A stretch of DNA of 17,525 nt from contig CALFPM010000084.1 in NCBI GenBank assembly GCA_937919155.1, positions 1 through 17,525 on the forward strand, written 5' to 3'. The position numbers and the translations under genes are program-made. Origin of the DNA: an uncultured Clostridia bacterium. GTDB taxonomy: Bacteria > Bacillota > Clostridia > Oscillospirales > Acutalibacteraceae. The notes under the pieces are model-generated. The model had not been told where the DNA came from and made no database searches. It saw nothing but the letters and a program-made list of their open reading frames with translations. This document shows positions 6,861 to 13,425 of this stretch, piece after piece; the stretch's first letter is position 1, and every line of letters starts with the position of its first letter.

Positions 6861-8522
6861 TTAATAAACATAAACTCTTGTTTCGTAGGGGCGGGTTGTG
6901 AAACCGTTATCTTTAACGGGATTATCCTTATAGCTGCAAAGAACAGCCTTGCCTTTGCTCAGGTCATAGCCTGCAGGAGCCTTGAATTTAACCGCCTTGT
7001 CAGAATAGTTACAGATTACGAGCATACGCTTGCCTTCGTATGTTCTCTCGAAAACATAAAGCTCTTTGCTTGACTTGTTGAACTCTTTGTATGCACCGTG
7101 AACTGCAACAGGATTTTCCTTGCGGAATTTAATAAGTGCCTTGTAATGATTAAAGATTGAATCGGGATTTTCCATTTCAGCCTTTGCATTGATTCCGTCT
7201 TTGTATGTGGGGTTAACAGGCATCCAGGGTGTTCCTGTTGTGAAGCCTGCATTTTCGGTGTCATCCCACTGAACGGGTGTTCTTGCGTTTCCGCGGCTGC
7301 CCGTCTTAAGGCGGCGATTTGCGCTTTCATCCGAGAAACCGAGAAGACGGAGAGTTTTGTAATTATTAACCGCAAAAATATCCTGATAATCCTCAACATT
7401 GGGAAGGTCAATATTAATCATACCGATTTCCTGACCCTGATAGATAAAGGGTGTGCCGCACTGAAGCATGTATGAGTTTGCAATAACCTTAGCACTTTCT
7501 GTTCTGTACTTCACGCTGCCGTAACGGTTAATGATTCTGGGATGGTCATGGTTTTCCATATAAAGAGCATTCCAGCTTTTTCCGTAAAGACCTGTCTGCC
7601 AGGTTGAAAATGCCTTTTTAAGGGTTTTAAGCTTGAACGGGAAAGAAAGACAATCCATAAACAAGCAGTCTGCGCCCATATGCTGGAAGTGGAACATCAT
7701 GTCAAGTTCCTGGTCGGGACCGTCCTTTATATATTTAAGTGCTTTTTTAACAGTCATCATAGGTGCTTCGCCAACTACAAAGCAATCGTACTGATTGAGC
7801 ACCTGACGGAATTCTGTAAGATATTTGTGGATATTGGGTCCGTCTGCATAATGTTCCATACCGCAAGCCTGAGGAATGGGGAAACCGTTGGGAAGACCCT
7901 TTCTCTTTGAAACAAATGTAATAACATCCTCGCGGAAACCGTCAACACCCATATCAAGCCAGAACTTCATAATATCCTTGACTTCTTCGCGCAGTGCAGG
8001 GTTATCCATATTGAGGTCAGGCTGTTTCTTTGAGAAAAGGTGCAGATAATACTGGCCGTTTTCCTGATTATATTCCCAAGCCTTGCCCTCAAAGAGTGAT
8101 GACCAGTTATTGGGCAACTTTTTACCCTTTCCGTCACGCCAGATATAGTAGTCGTGATACTTGCTGTTCTTGTCGATACCCTTCTTGAACCACTCGTGCT
8201 CATCCGATGAATGGTTAACAACAAGGTCCATAATAACTTTCATTCCCCTTGCGTGGGCTTCATCGAGAACTTTTTTGAAAAGCTCATTGTCGCCATAATC
8301 GGGAGAAATTTTTCTATAGTCAGAAATATCATAACCGAAATCGGCGTTGGGTGAACAGTAGAGAGGAGAAAACCATATGCAGGTTACACCGAGTTCTTTA
8401 AGATAATCAAGCTTTGAGAGAACGCCTTCAAGGTCACCAATGCCGTCACCGTTGCCATCGCAGAAAGAACGAGGCCAGATCTGATAACACACCGCTTCCT
8501 TATACCATTGAGTTTTTTTCAT
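6861..8522 (-). CDS. GH13 alpha-glucosidase, oligo-1,6-glucosidase type (GH13_31-like)
   Basis: This 553-residue cytoplasmic enzyme has no signal peptide. It starts WYKEAVCYQIWPRSFCDGNGDGIGD, with a Ca-site-like DGNGDGIGD at 22-30. Conserved regions follow: MDLVVNHSSDEH (99-109), QPDLNMDNP (167-174), GFREDVI with nucleophile D199, VVGEAP with acid/base E252, and ENHDHPR with stabiliser D326. Those positions correspond almost exactly to the B. cereus oligo-1,6-glucosidase numbering. The residue after the nucleophile is Val200, which in this subfamily marks preference for alpha-1,6 bonds, while Ala or Thr marks alpha-1,4. The likely role is hydrolysis of imported isomalto-oligosaccharides or panose ends. 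Trehalose-6-phosphate hydrolase and dextran glucosidase are the nearest alternatives. HDHPR replaces the commoner HDQPR. The ATG has AAAGGAG about 8 bases upstream and a promoter at 8552-8580. The gene is monocistronic. Confidence 0.9.
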   Translation of the reverse strand: MKKTQWYKEAVCYQIWPRSFCDGNGDGIGDLEGVLSKLDYLKELGVTCIWFSPLYCSPNADFGYDISDYRKISPDYGDNELFKKVLDEAHARGMKVIMDLVVNHSSDEHEWFKKGIDKNSKYHDYYIWRDGKGKKLPNNWSSLFEGKAWEYNQENGQYYLHLFSKKQPDLNMDNPALREEVKDIMKFWLDMGVDGFREDVITFVSKRKGLPNGFPIPQACGMEHYADGPNIHKYLTEFRQVLNQYDCFVVGEAPMMTVKKALKYIKDGPDQELDMMFHFQHMGADCLFMDCLSFPFKLKTLKKAFSTWQTGLYGKSWNALYMENHDHPRIINRYGSVKYRTESAKVIANSYMLQCGTPFIYQGQEIGMINIDLPNVEDYQDIFAVNNYKTLRLLGFSDESANRRLKTGSRGNARTPVQWDDTENAGFTTGTPWMPVNPTYKDGINAKAEMENPDSIFNHYKALIKFRKENPVAVHGAYKEFNKSSKELYVFERTYEGKRMLVICNYSDKAVKFKAPAGYDLSKGKAVLCSYKDNPVKDNGFTTRPYETRVYVY

Positions 8523-8551
8523 AAAAAGCTCCTTTCGGTTTGTTTTTTTAC

Positions 8552-8580
8552 ATTATACCAACATATAAATATTTTCACAA
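8552..8580 (-). promoter_or_regulatory. Promoter of the GH13 glucosidase gene
   Basis: On the minus strand, TTGTGA (8575-8580) and TATAAT (8552-8557) are separated by 17 bases. The leader to the ATG at 8522 is about 25 bases and contains the AAAGGAGC ribosome binding site. It is divergent from the rsmE promoter 31 bases away. No clear catabolite-response element was seen. Confidence 0.8.
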
Positions 8581-8610
8581 TAGCAAAATGAATTTATTTA
8601 TATATTTTAA

Positions 8611-8639
8611 TTGTAAAAAAATCAGATATTTGATATAAT
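8611..8639 (+). promoter_or_regulatory. Promoter of the rsmE-rsmF operon
   Basis: TTGTAA (8611-8616) and TATAAT (8634-8639) are spaced by 17 bases on the plus strand. The predicted start at about 8646 leaves only about 15 bases of leader before the rsmE ATG at 8661, with a modest ribosome binding site (AAAGCGGTG). Confidence 0.8.
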
Positions 8640-8660
8640 GCATAAGAAAGCGGTGATAAT

Positions 8661-9416
8661 ATGCATAATTTTTTTGTTGAAAGCTCAGCGAGACATGGTA
8701 ATTGCTATGTAATAGCCAGAGGAGACTTCAATCACATAAAAAATGTTTTGAGAATGCGAGAGGGTGACACATTTCTTGTCAGTGAAAGCGGTGTCAACAA
8801 CCTGTGCGAAATCAAGAATTTTGACGGTGAGTGTGTTATTGCGGAAATAATTGAAGAAAATTTTCGCAACACTGAACTTCCAACTAAAATTTATCTTTTT
8901 CAGGGTCTTCCGAAAAGCGATAAAATGGAGCTTATAATACAGAAAGCGGTTGAACTCGGTGCAAGCGCAATTATTCCTGTTGAAATGAGCAGATGCGTTG
9001 TAAAACTTGACGACAAAAAGAAAAAAAGCAAAACAAGCCGTTGGCAGGCAATCGCCGAAAGTGCCGCAAAGCAAAGCAAGAGAACGGTTATTCCCGAGGT
9101 ATATGATGCTGTGCCATACAAACAGGCAATAACCATGGCAGCTGAACTGGATATGTTTATTGTGCCTTATGAGTGCAAAGACGGAATGAAATCAACAGCA
9201 GATGCACTTTCTGAAATGACAAAATGCAAATCAATCGGTATTATAATCGGCCCCGAAGGCGGTTTTGATGATAGTGAAATTGACTCAGCCATTAACGCAG
9301 GAGGAAAAGTAGTTTCGCTCGGAAAAAGAATACTCAGAACAGAAACGGCAGCAATCACTGCGGTTTCTATGTGTATGCTCAATTTGGAAATGAATTCGGA
9401 TGGAGAAAACCAATGA
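8661..9416 (+). CDS. rsmE: 16S rRNA (uracil(1498)-N(3))-methyltransferase
   Basis: This 251-residue RsmE methylates N3 of U1498 in 16S rRNA using S-adenosylmethionine. The N-terminal PUA-like domain (about 1-70) includes HIKNVLRMREGDTFLV. The SPOUT trefoil-knot domain follows, with QGLPKSDKMELIIQKAVELG (81-100), SRWQAIAESAAKQSKR (126-141), IGPEGGF (196-202) and the knot motif LGKRILRTETA (220-230). All of these are family signatures and the length is normal. The last four bases overlap the next gene in an ATGA arrangement (9413-9416), giving tight translational coupling with a second rRNA methyltransferase. Confidence 0.96.
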   Translation: MHNFFVESSARHGNCYVIARGDFNHIKNVLRMREGDTFLVSESGVNNLCEIKNFDGECVIAEIIEENFRNTELPTKIYLFQGLPKSDKMELIIQKAVELGASAIIPVEMSRCVVKLDDKKKKSKTSRWQAIAESAAKQSKRTVIPEVYDAVPYKQAITMAAELDMFIVPYECKDGMKSTADALSEMTKCKSIGIIIGPEGGFDDSEIDSAINAGGKVVSLGKRILRTETAAITAVSMCMLNLEMNSDGENQ

Positions 9417-10768
9417 AAGAATTACCGGCAGAATATATAACGCGAATGAAGTCACTTCTCGGTGATGATTTTGACAAATACATAAATGCACTGAATCAGT
9501 CTCCCGTTAAAGGATTCAGGGTTAATACAGACAAAATCAGCTTGGAAGAATTTGAAAAAATTAATATTTTTTCAAGCAAAAAAATTCCGTATGTGAATAA
9601 CGGATACTATCTTGAATATGACAAAGTCGGTAACCATCCGTACCACCACGCGGGAATGATTTATGTTCAGGAACCCGGTGCAATGGCACCCGCAGAATGC
9701 ATTGATATTGATCCTGACTGGACTGTGCTTGATATGTGCGCAGCTCCCGGTGGAAAAAGCACACAGCTCCGCAACAAGCTTTCCGAAAACGGAATTCTGG
9801 TTTCAAATGAAATTATTCTTTCCCGCTGCAAAATACTTACAGGCAACATCGAAAGACTCGGTTTAAAAAATACCGTTACAACCTGCATGGACACTGCAAG
9901 ACTTGCAAAAACATTTCCTAAAACTTTTGACCTTATCATGGTTGATGCGCCTTGTTCAGGCGAAGGAATGTTCCGCAAAGAAGAGATTGCCATTGATGAA
10001 TGGAGTCCCGAAAATGTTACAAAATGCGCCGAAAGACAATGCGAGATTCTTGAAAACGCAGTCCTTGCACTCAAAGACGGCGGATATATAATCTATGCTA
10101 CCTGCACATTCTCTCTTGAAGAAAACGAAATGACAATTGATTCATTTCTGAAAAATCACCCTGAATTTGAGATTGTTCCCGTCAAAAAATCCGTTGAAGA
10201 AAACACTGCTGACGGAATTCACTTTGATGGCTGCAGCTGCGCAAACATTTCATACTCAAGGCGATTTTATCCGCACACAGGGTTGGGCGAAGGTCAGTTC
10301 ATGGCAGTTCTACACAACACGAACACCAATGACACACGCAATTATTCTGCACCTGCAAGGAAAGAAAAAATCGACAAAGTTGTTTTTGATTTTCTTGACG
10401 GTGTTCTTATTTCTTACGACAAAGAAAAAATTATTATGTATAACGGCAATCCTGTTTGTTTTGACCCTGATTTTGAAATCAAAAAAGGAACGGCATTTTC
10501 CTGCGGCATAACAATCGGAGAAATCCGCAAGAATTATATCGTGCCCCATCATCAGTTCTTTATGGCAATGGGCAAAAACTTCAAAAGAAAAGTTGCACTA
10601 TCAGCCGACAGTGACGAAATCAAAAAATATCTTCACGGTGAGGAATTTGAAGTTCAATGTGAAAACGGATGGGCCGTTGTTACCGTTGACGGATGCACTG
10701 CAGGCGGAATCAAGGTTGTTAACGGCAGAGCCAAAAACCACTATCCCAAGGGATTACGAACAAAGTAA
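9413..10768 (+). CDS. rsmF: rRNA (cytosine-5)-methyltransferase, RsmF/NOL1-NOP2-Sun family
   Basis: This 452-residue protein has the RsmB/RsmF catalytic core. The SAM-binding loop is VLDMCAAPGGKSTQL (105-119), and the two cysteines of the m5C mechanism are DAPCSGEGMFRK (C181) and YATCTFSLEENE (C231). The N-terminal lobe contains GFRVNTDK and YVQEPGAMAP. After about residue 290, an RsmF-type C-terminal domain follows (IGEIRKNYIVPHHQFFMAMG, TAGGIKVVNGRAKNHYPKGLR), resembling the PUA-like tail of YebU/RsmF and supporting this name over RsmB. The probable target is 16S rRNA, though the exact cytosine is not deducible. The ATG at 9413 is chosen for its 4-base overlap with rsmE and GGAG upstream. 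A start at 9371 would lie inside rsmE without a site. The TAA lies in the stem of the shared terminator. Confidence 0.9.
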   Translation: MKELPAEYITRMKSLLGDDFDKYINALNQSPVKGFRVNTDKISLEEFEKINIFSSKKIPYVNNGYYLEYDKVGNHPYHHAGMIYVQEPGAMAPAECIDIDPDWTVLDMCAAPGGKSTQLRNKLSENGILVSNEIILSRCKILTGNIERLGLKNTVTTCMDTARLAKTFPKTFDLIMVDAPCSGEGMFRKEEIAIDEWSPENVTKCAERQCEILENAVLALKDGGYIIYATCTFSLEENEMTIDSFLKNHPEFEIVPVKKSVEENTADGIHFDGCSCANISYSRRFYPHTGLGEGQFMAVLHNTNTNDTRNYSAPARKEKIDKVVFDFLDGVLISYDKEKIIMYNGNPVCFDPDFEIKKGTAFSCGITIGEIRKNYIVPHHQFFMAMGKNFKRKVALSADSDEIKKYLHGEEFEVQCENGWAVVTVDGCTAGGIKVVNGRAKNHYPKGLRTK

Positions 10769-10808
10769 TAATCAAGGCGGTATGATTGCTCATACCGCCT
10801 TGATTATT
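10767..10808. terminator. Shared terminator between convergent rsmF and GDPD genes, 19-bp stem
   Basis: A perfect inverted repeat (10767-10785 with 10790-10808, 4-base TTGC loop) contains AATCAAGGCGGTATGA and its complement. On the plus strand it continues into TTTTTT (10807-10812). The TAA of rsmF (10766-10768) overlaps one foot and the TAA of the GDPD gene (10804-10806, minus) overlaps the other. On the minus strand the following TTATTACTTTG is only moderately U-rich, so termination is probably stronger for rsmF. Confidence 0.9.
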
Positions 10809-11640
10809 TTTTATAATATTTCCCTGTTCTTTTAAGGTAATCAACAAGCATCATCGTCCAGTCGGTCTGAATAAAATCAGCACCTTTTTCTGCCATCCAT
10901 CCCCAACCGTAATCCTCTGAAACGGTCAACGCACTGTCATCGCTGTGTCCGCCGGAAAGCTGCTCTTTATAGTTGTATATAATAGCGTTCATCCAAACAA
11001 GTTTTCCGTCACGGTGCATCATATCAATAAACTCATCACTCGCAAGATAGGATGTGTCTTTTTTGAACAGAATTTCAGCACCGATATAATTTATGTTCAT
11101 ATTCATCATTTCGCTGTGAAGCGGATGTTTTTCGGAAACAATCGGAATATACGGCAGTTCAGGGCAAAGCTGTTCAAGAACATTAAAAACTTTTTCAGAA
11201 GGTTTGCTTTTAACAAGCATCTGTTCTGTCATTCCGTGGCGTTTAATGCAATTATAAATTTTTTCGGGATTATCCCAGAACTTATCAATATTTATATAGC
11301 ATCTGCCCTTGAACTGTTCAAGAAAATCATCAAATGATGCTATGCCGAACTGAGTGGGTGTTCTGTCATAATTCAAATAATTCAGCTTATTGATATTTTC
11401 ATATTTCATAAGTTTGAGATTTGTAATTTTGCCAAGATGCTCTCTCTCCATACCGGGGTGAAAAAGGAAAAGCTGGCCGTCCCTGCTGCAGCTTACATCC
11501 ACCTCGATCATATCCGCACCCTGTTTGAGTGCAATTTCATATGAAGCCATTGTATTGCACGGAATATTTCCGCCCGATGCGCCTCTGTGAGCAACAACAA
11601 TAATATTTTCCTTTGCTTTTTCAATCAGATTGAATTTCAT
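10804..11640 (-). CDS. Glycerophosphodiester phosphodiesterase family protein
   Basis: This 278-residue TIM-barrel protein of the GDPD family hydrolyses glycerophosphodiesters to glycerol-3-phosphate and an alcohol. Catalytic elements are visible: AHRGASGG (H18, R19), GADMIEVDVSCSRDGQLFLF (E46, D48) and H61 in FHPGME. The C-terminal GADFIQTDW is family-typical. The usual PENT motif reads PCNT (Cys28 for Glu), and the usual HD after the barrel strand reads HP, so this is a divergent subfamily whose metal site and substrate may differ. No signal peptide is seen, so it is probably cytoplasmic. The ATG at 11640 follows GGAGGAATCAT and overlaps the end of the ComEA-like gene by 20 bases. An upstream in-frame start at 11679 lies deeper in that gene with no ribosome binding site. 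Confidence 0.85.
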   Translation of the reverse strand: MKFNLIEKAKENIIVVAHRGASGGNIPCNTMASYEIALKQGADMIEVDVSCSRDGQLFLFHPGMEREHLGKITNLKLMKYENINKLNYLNYDRTPTQFGIASFDDFLEQFKGRCYINIDKFWDNPEKIYNCIKRHGMTEQMLVKSKPSEKVFNVLEQLCPELPYIPIVSEKHPLHSEMMNMNINYIGAEILFKKDTSYLASDEFIDMMHRDGKLVWMNAIIYNYKEQLSGGHSDDSALTVSEDYGWGWMAEKGADFIQTDWTMMLVDYLKRTGKYYKK

Positions 11641-12016
11641 ATGATTCCTCCGAATATTGACCAACCGTAATTTTATCAATGTTTTTATTAAGAATATTTT
11701 CCGATATTCCCTTTATCGAGGTCAATTCCTCAACACTCAAAAAACCGCCGTTTTTTATTCTGTAGTCTATAATTGCCTGTGCTCTTGACTTGCCTATGCC
11801 GTAAAGCTGCATAAGTTCATTAACATTTGCAGAATTCAGATCTGTTTTTCCTTTCTCGGCGGCAGGAAAAGACAAACCTGCAACACCTGATAAGGAAATA
11901 TCATCAAGACAGTTGTCGAAACGAGGCGAAAAGAAACAGGAAACAATAAGAATGGCAACTGTCAACACAACGCCGCTGATAATAATTATTGACTCAGGGC
12001 TACGTTTTTTCTTCAT
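11621..12016 (-). CDS. ComEA-like helix-hairpin-helix DNA-binding protein, membrane-anchored
   Basis: This 131-residue protein has a short basic N-terminus (MKKKRSPES), one transmembrane segment (about 10-28, IIIISGVVLTVAILIVSCFF) and a linker. A C-terminal ComEA-type double HhH follows (LNSANVNELMQLYGIGKSRA at 60-79; ELTSIKGISENILNKNI at 97-113). ComEA binds incoming DNA on the outer face of the membrane during natural transformation. This copy lacks the SLBB domain of B. subtilis ComEA and has no comEC or comEB beside it, so competence is not shown here. The ATG at 12016 is preferred: GAGAGG lies 8 bases upstream, while the GTG at 12025 has no room for one. It is the first gene of a two-gene unit with the overlapping GDPD gene, under the promoter at 12040-12068. 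Confidence 0.82.
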   Translation of the reverse strand: MKKKRSPESIIIISGVVLTVAILIVSCFFSPRFDNCLDDISLSGVAGLSFPAAEKGKTDLNSANVNELMQLYGIGKSRAQAIIDYRIKNGGFLSVEELTSIKGISENILNKNIDKITVGQYSEESYEIQSD

Positions 12017-12039
12017 TAAAAGCACCCTCTCTGACTGTG

Positions 12040-12068
12040 ATTATATCACACAGAAAACGCTAAATCAA
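12040..12068 (-). promoter_or_regulatory. Promoter of the ComEA-like/GDPD operon
   Basis: On the minus strand, TTGATT (12063-12068), a 17-base spacer and a perfect TATAAT (12040-12045) precede the ATG at 12016 by about 24 bases. The -10 sits within the small palindrome GTGATATAATCAC, which could be an operator or chance. Confidence 0.8.
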
Positions 12069-12098
12069 TTAAAAGAAATAATTTTATAAAAGAAAAAA

Positions 12099-12124
12099 GC
12101 GTACACACCGTCAGATGTGCACGC
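12099..12124 (-). terminator. Intrinsic terminator of rtcB
   Basis: On the minus strand GCGTGCACA (12124-12116) pairs with TGTGTACGC (12107-12099), with one G-U pair and an 8-base loop. TTTTTTC follows at once. It lies 14 bases beyond the rtcB stop at 12138. Confidence 0.9.
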
Positions 12125-12137
12125 AATTGCATCAATT

Positions 12138-13322
12138 TTATTTTTTTGACGCCTTGAAGTTATAAACGGGTTTAATTATTTTTTCAATTTCAACAGTCGG
12201 AGAAATCAAGCGAACAATTTCATCCATTGGCTTATATGCCATTGGTGATTCATCGATTGTGGACTCGTTAACAGAAGTAGTGTAAATGCCTTCCATTGCA
12301 TTCACATATTCTTCCTGAGTGAAAAGTTCTTTTGCTTCTCCCCTGCCTACCAATCTGCCTGCACCGTGAGGCGCGGAATAATTCCAATCAGGATTTCCTT
12401 TACCGGTTGCAATCAGACAACCATCGCGCATATTCATGGGAATGATTACTTTCTGACCCTCTCTTGCGGAGATTGCCCCCTTGCGGATTATGCCGTCATC
12501 GTCAATGTAGTTATGCATTGTTTCAAAAGACTCTGCTTTACGAATTCCAAGGAATTTAAGAATTTTTTCTGCAATCTTTGCTCTGTTGTCCGAAGCAAAT
12601 TTTTGGCACAGTCTCATATCATGAAGATAAGCATCGCATTCATCACCCCAAAAATAACAGTATTCATTCGGAACTTTTGACCTTATGCTGTTTTCATAAA
12701 TCGATTGTGCCACAGAATCTGGCAAACGAGCACATTTGTCCAGTTTTTTCACGAATGCATATGAATTATCTCTTTTGGTTGCTGATGTCACTTTACACGC
12801 CGCAATTGCCTTTTGCTGATAAAGCTTTGCAACCTGCAACCCGAAATTACGGGAACCTGTATGGATTATCAAATAGTGATTTTCCTCATCATCTTTATCA
12901 ATTTCAATGAAATGATTTCCGCCGCCGAGAGTACCCAGTGACCTGTAAATTCTGTCCTTATCATTTAATTCATCATAACAAAGCAAAGTTTTGACATAGT
13001 CAAGGTCATCATAATTCTTATTCAGATCACTGCCTGCAGGAATTTTTTCGTGAATAAACTCATCAACTGCCTTGAAGTCTATCTCTTTTTTACCCAAATT
13101 GACAGTAAGCATTCCGCATCCGATATCAACACCGATAACATTGGGAATAACCTTATCACCCATTGTTGCAGTAAAACCGACAACACAGCCGCTTCCGATA
13201 TGAACATCGGGCATTATTCTGACCTTTGAACCGTCAAAGGGAGGTGTAACGAGTAGATTGTAAATCTGATTAATTGCCACGGGTTCAATATTATCGGTGA
13301 AAATTTTAAGATTGTGTTCCAT
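12138..13322 (-). CDS. rtcB: RNA-splicing/repair ligase RtcB family protein
   Basis: This 394-residue protein matches the RtcB family, Mn- and GTP-dependent ligases that join 2',3'-cyclic phosphate (or 3'-phosphate) and 5'-OH RNA ends. All metal and active-site residues appear: MPDVHIGSGCVVGF, IGVDIGCGM (D66, C69), LGGGNHFIEI (H137), IHTGSRNFG (H154), MHNYIDD (H270) and APHGAGR (H319, the guanylylated histidine). After HGAGR the family usually has a serine-containing M-S-R stretch; here it reads LVGRGEAK, a noticeable change beside the active site. No archease or RtcR regulator is nearby. The ATG at 13322 follows AAAGGTGG with 8-base spacing; a start at 13340 lies upstream of that site. I found no convincing promoter in 13323-13425. 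The preceding operon ends in a terminator at 13383-13423. Confidence 0.92.
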   Translation of the reverse strand: MEHNLKIFTDNIEPVAINQIYNLLVTPPFDGSKVRIMPDVHIGSGCVVGFTATMGDKVIPNVIGVDIGCGMLTVNLGKKEIDFKAVDEFIHEKIPAGSDLNKNYDDLDYVKTLLCYDELNDKDRIYRSLGTLGGGNHFIEIDKDDEENHYLIIHTGSRNFGLQVAKLYQQKAIAACKVTSATKRDNSYAFVKKLDKCARLPDSVAQSIYENSIRSKVPNEYCYFWGDECDAYLHDMRLCQKFASDNRAKIAEKILKFLGIRKAESFETMHNYIDDDGIIRKGAISAREGQKVIIPMNMRDGCLIATGKGNPDWNYSAPHGAGRLVGRGEAKELFTQEEYVNAMEGIYTTSVNESTIDESPMAYKPMDEIVRLISPTVEIEKIIKPVYNFKASKK

Positions 13323-13382
13323 AATATCACCACCTTTCAAAAAGCAAAACGCAATTTACTTTGATTTTTTCGCAAACATTAA

Positions 13383-13423
13383 AAAAAACAAGGCAAATCT
13401 TATGAAGAAATGCCTTGTTTTTT
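13383..13423 (-). terminator. Terminator closing the RyR/P-loop/VirD4-like operon
   Basis: A 13-bp stem, AAAAAACAAGGCA (13383-13395) with TGCCTTGTTTTTT (13411-13423), has a 15-base loop. On the minus strand it reads into a run of eight Ts. It begins just past the VirD4-like stop at 13426, so the operon is transcriptionally separated from rtcB. Confidence 0.85.
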
Positions 13424-13425
13424 CC

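Noticed and set aside
12366..12910. Two overlapping plus-strand ORFs of 104 and 110 codons
   Set aside because: Both antisense to rtcB, whose active-site motifs are continuous here.
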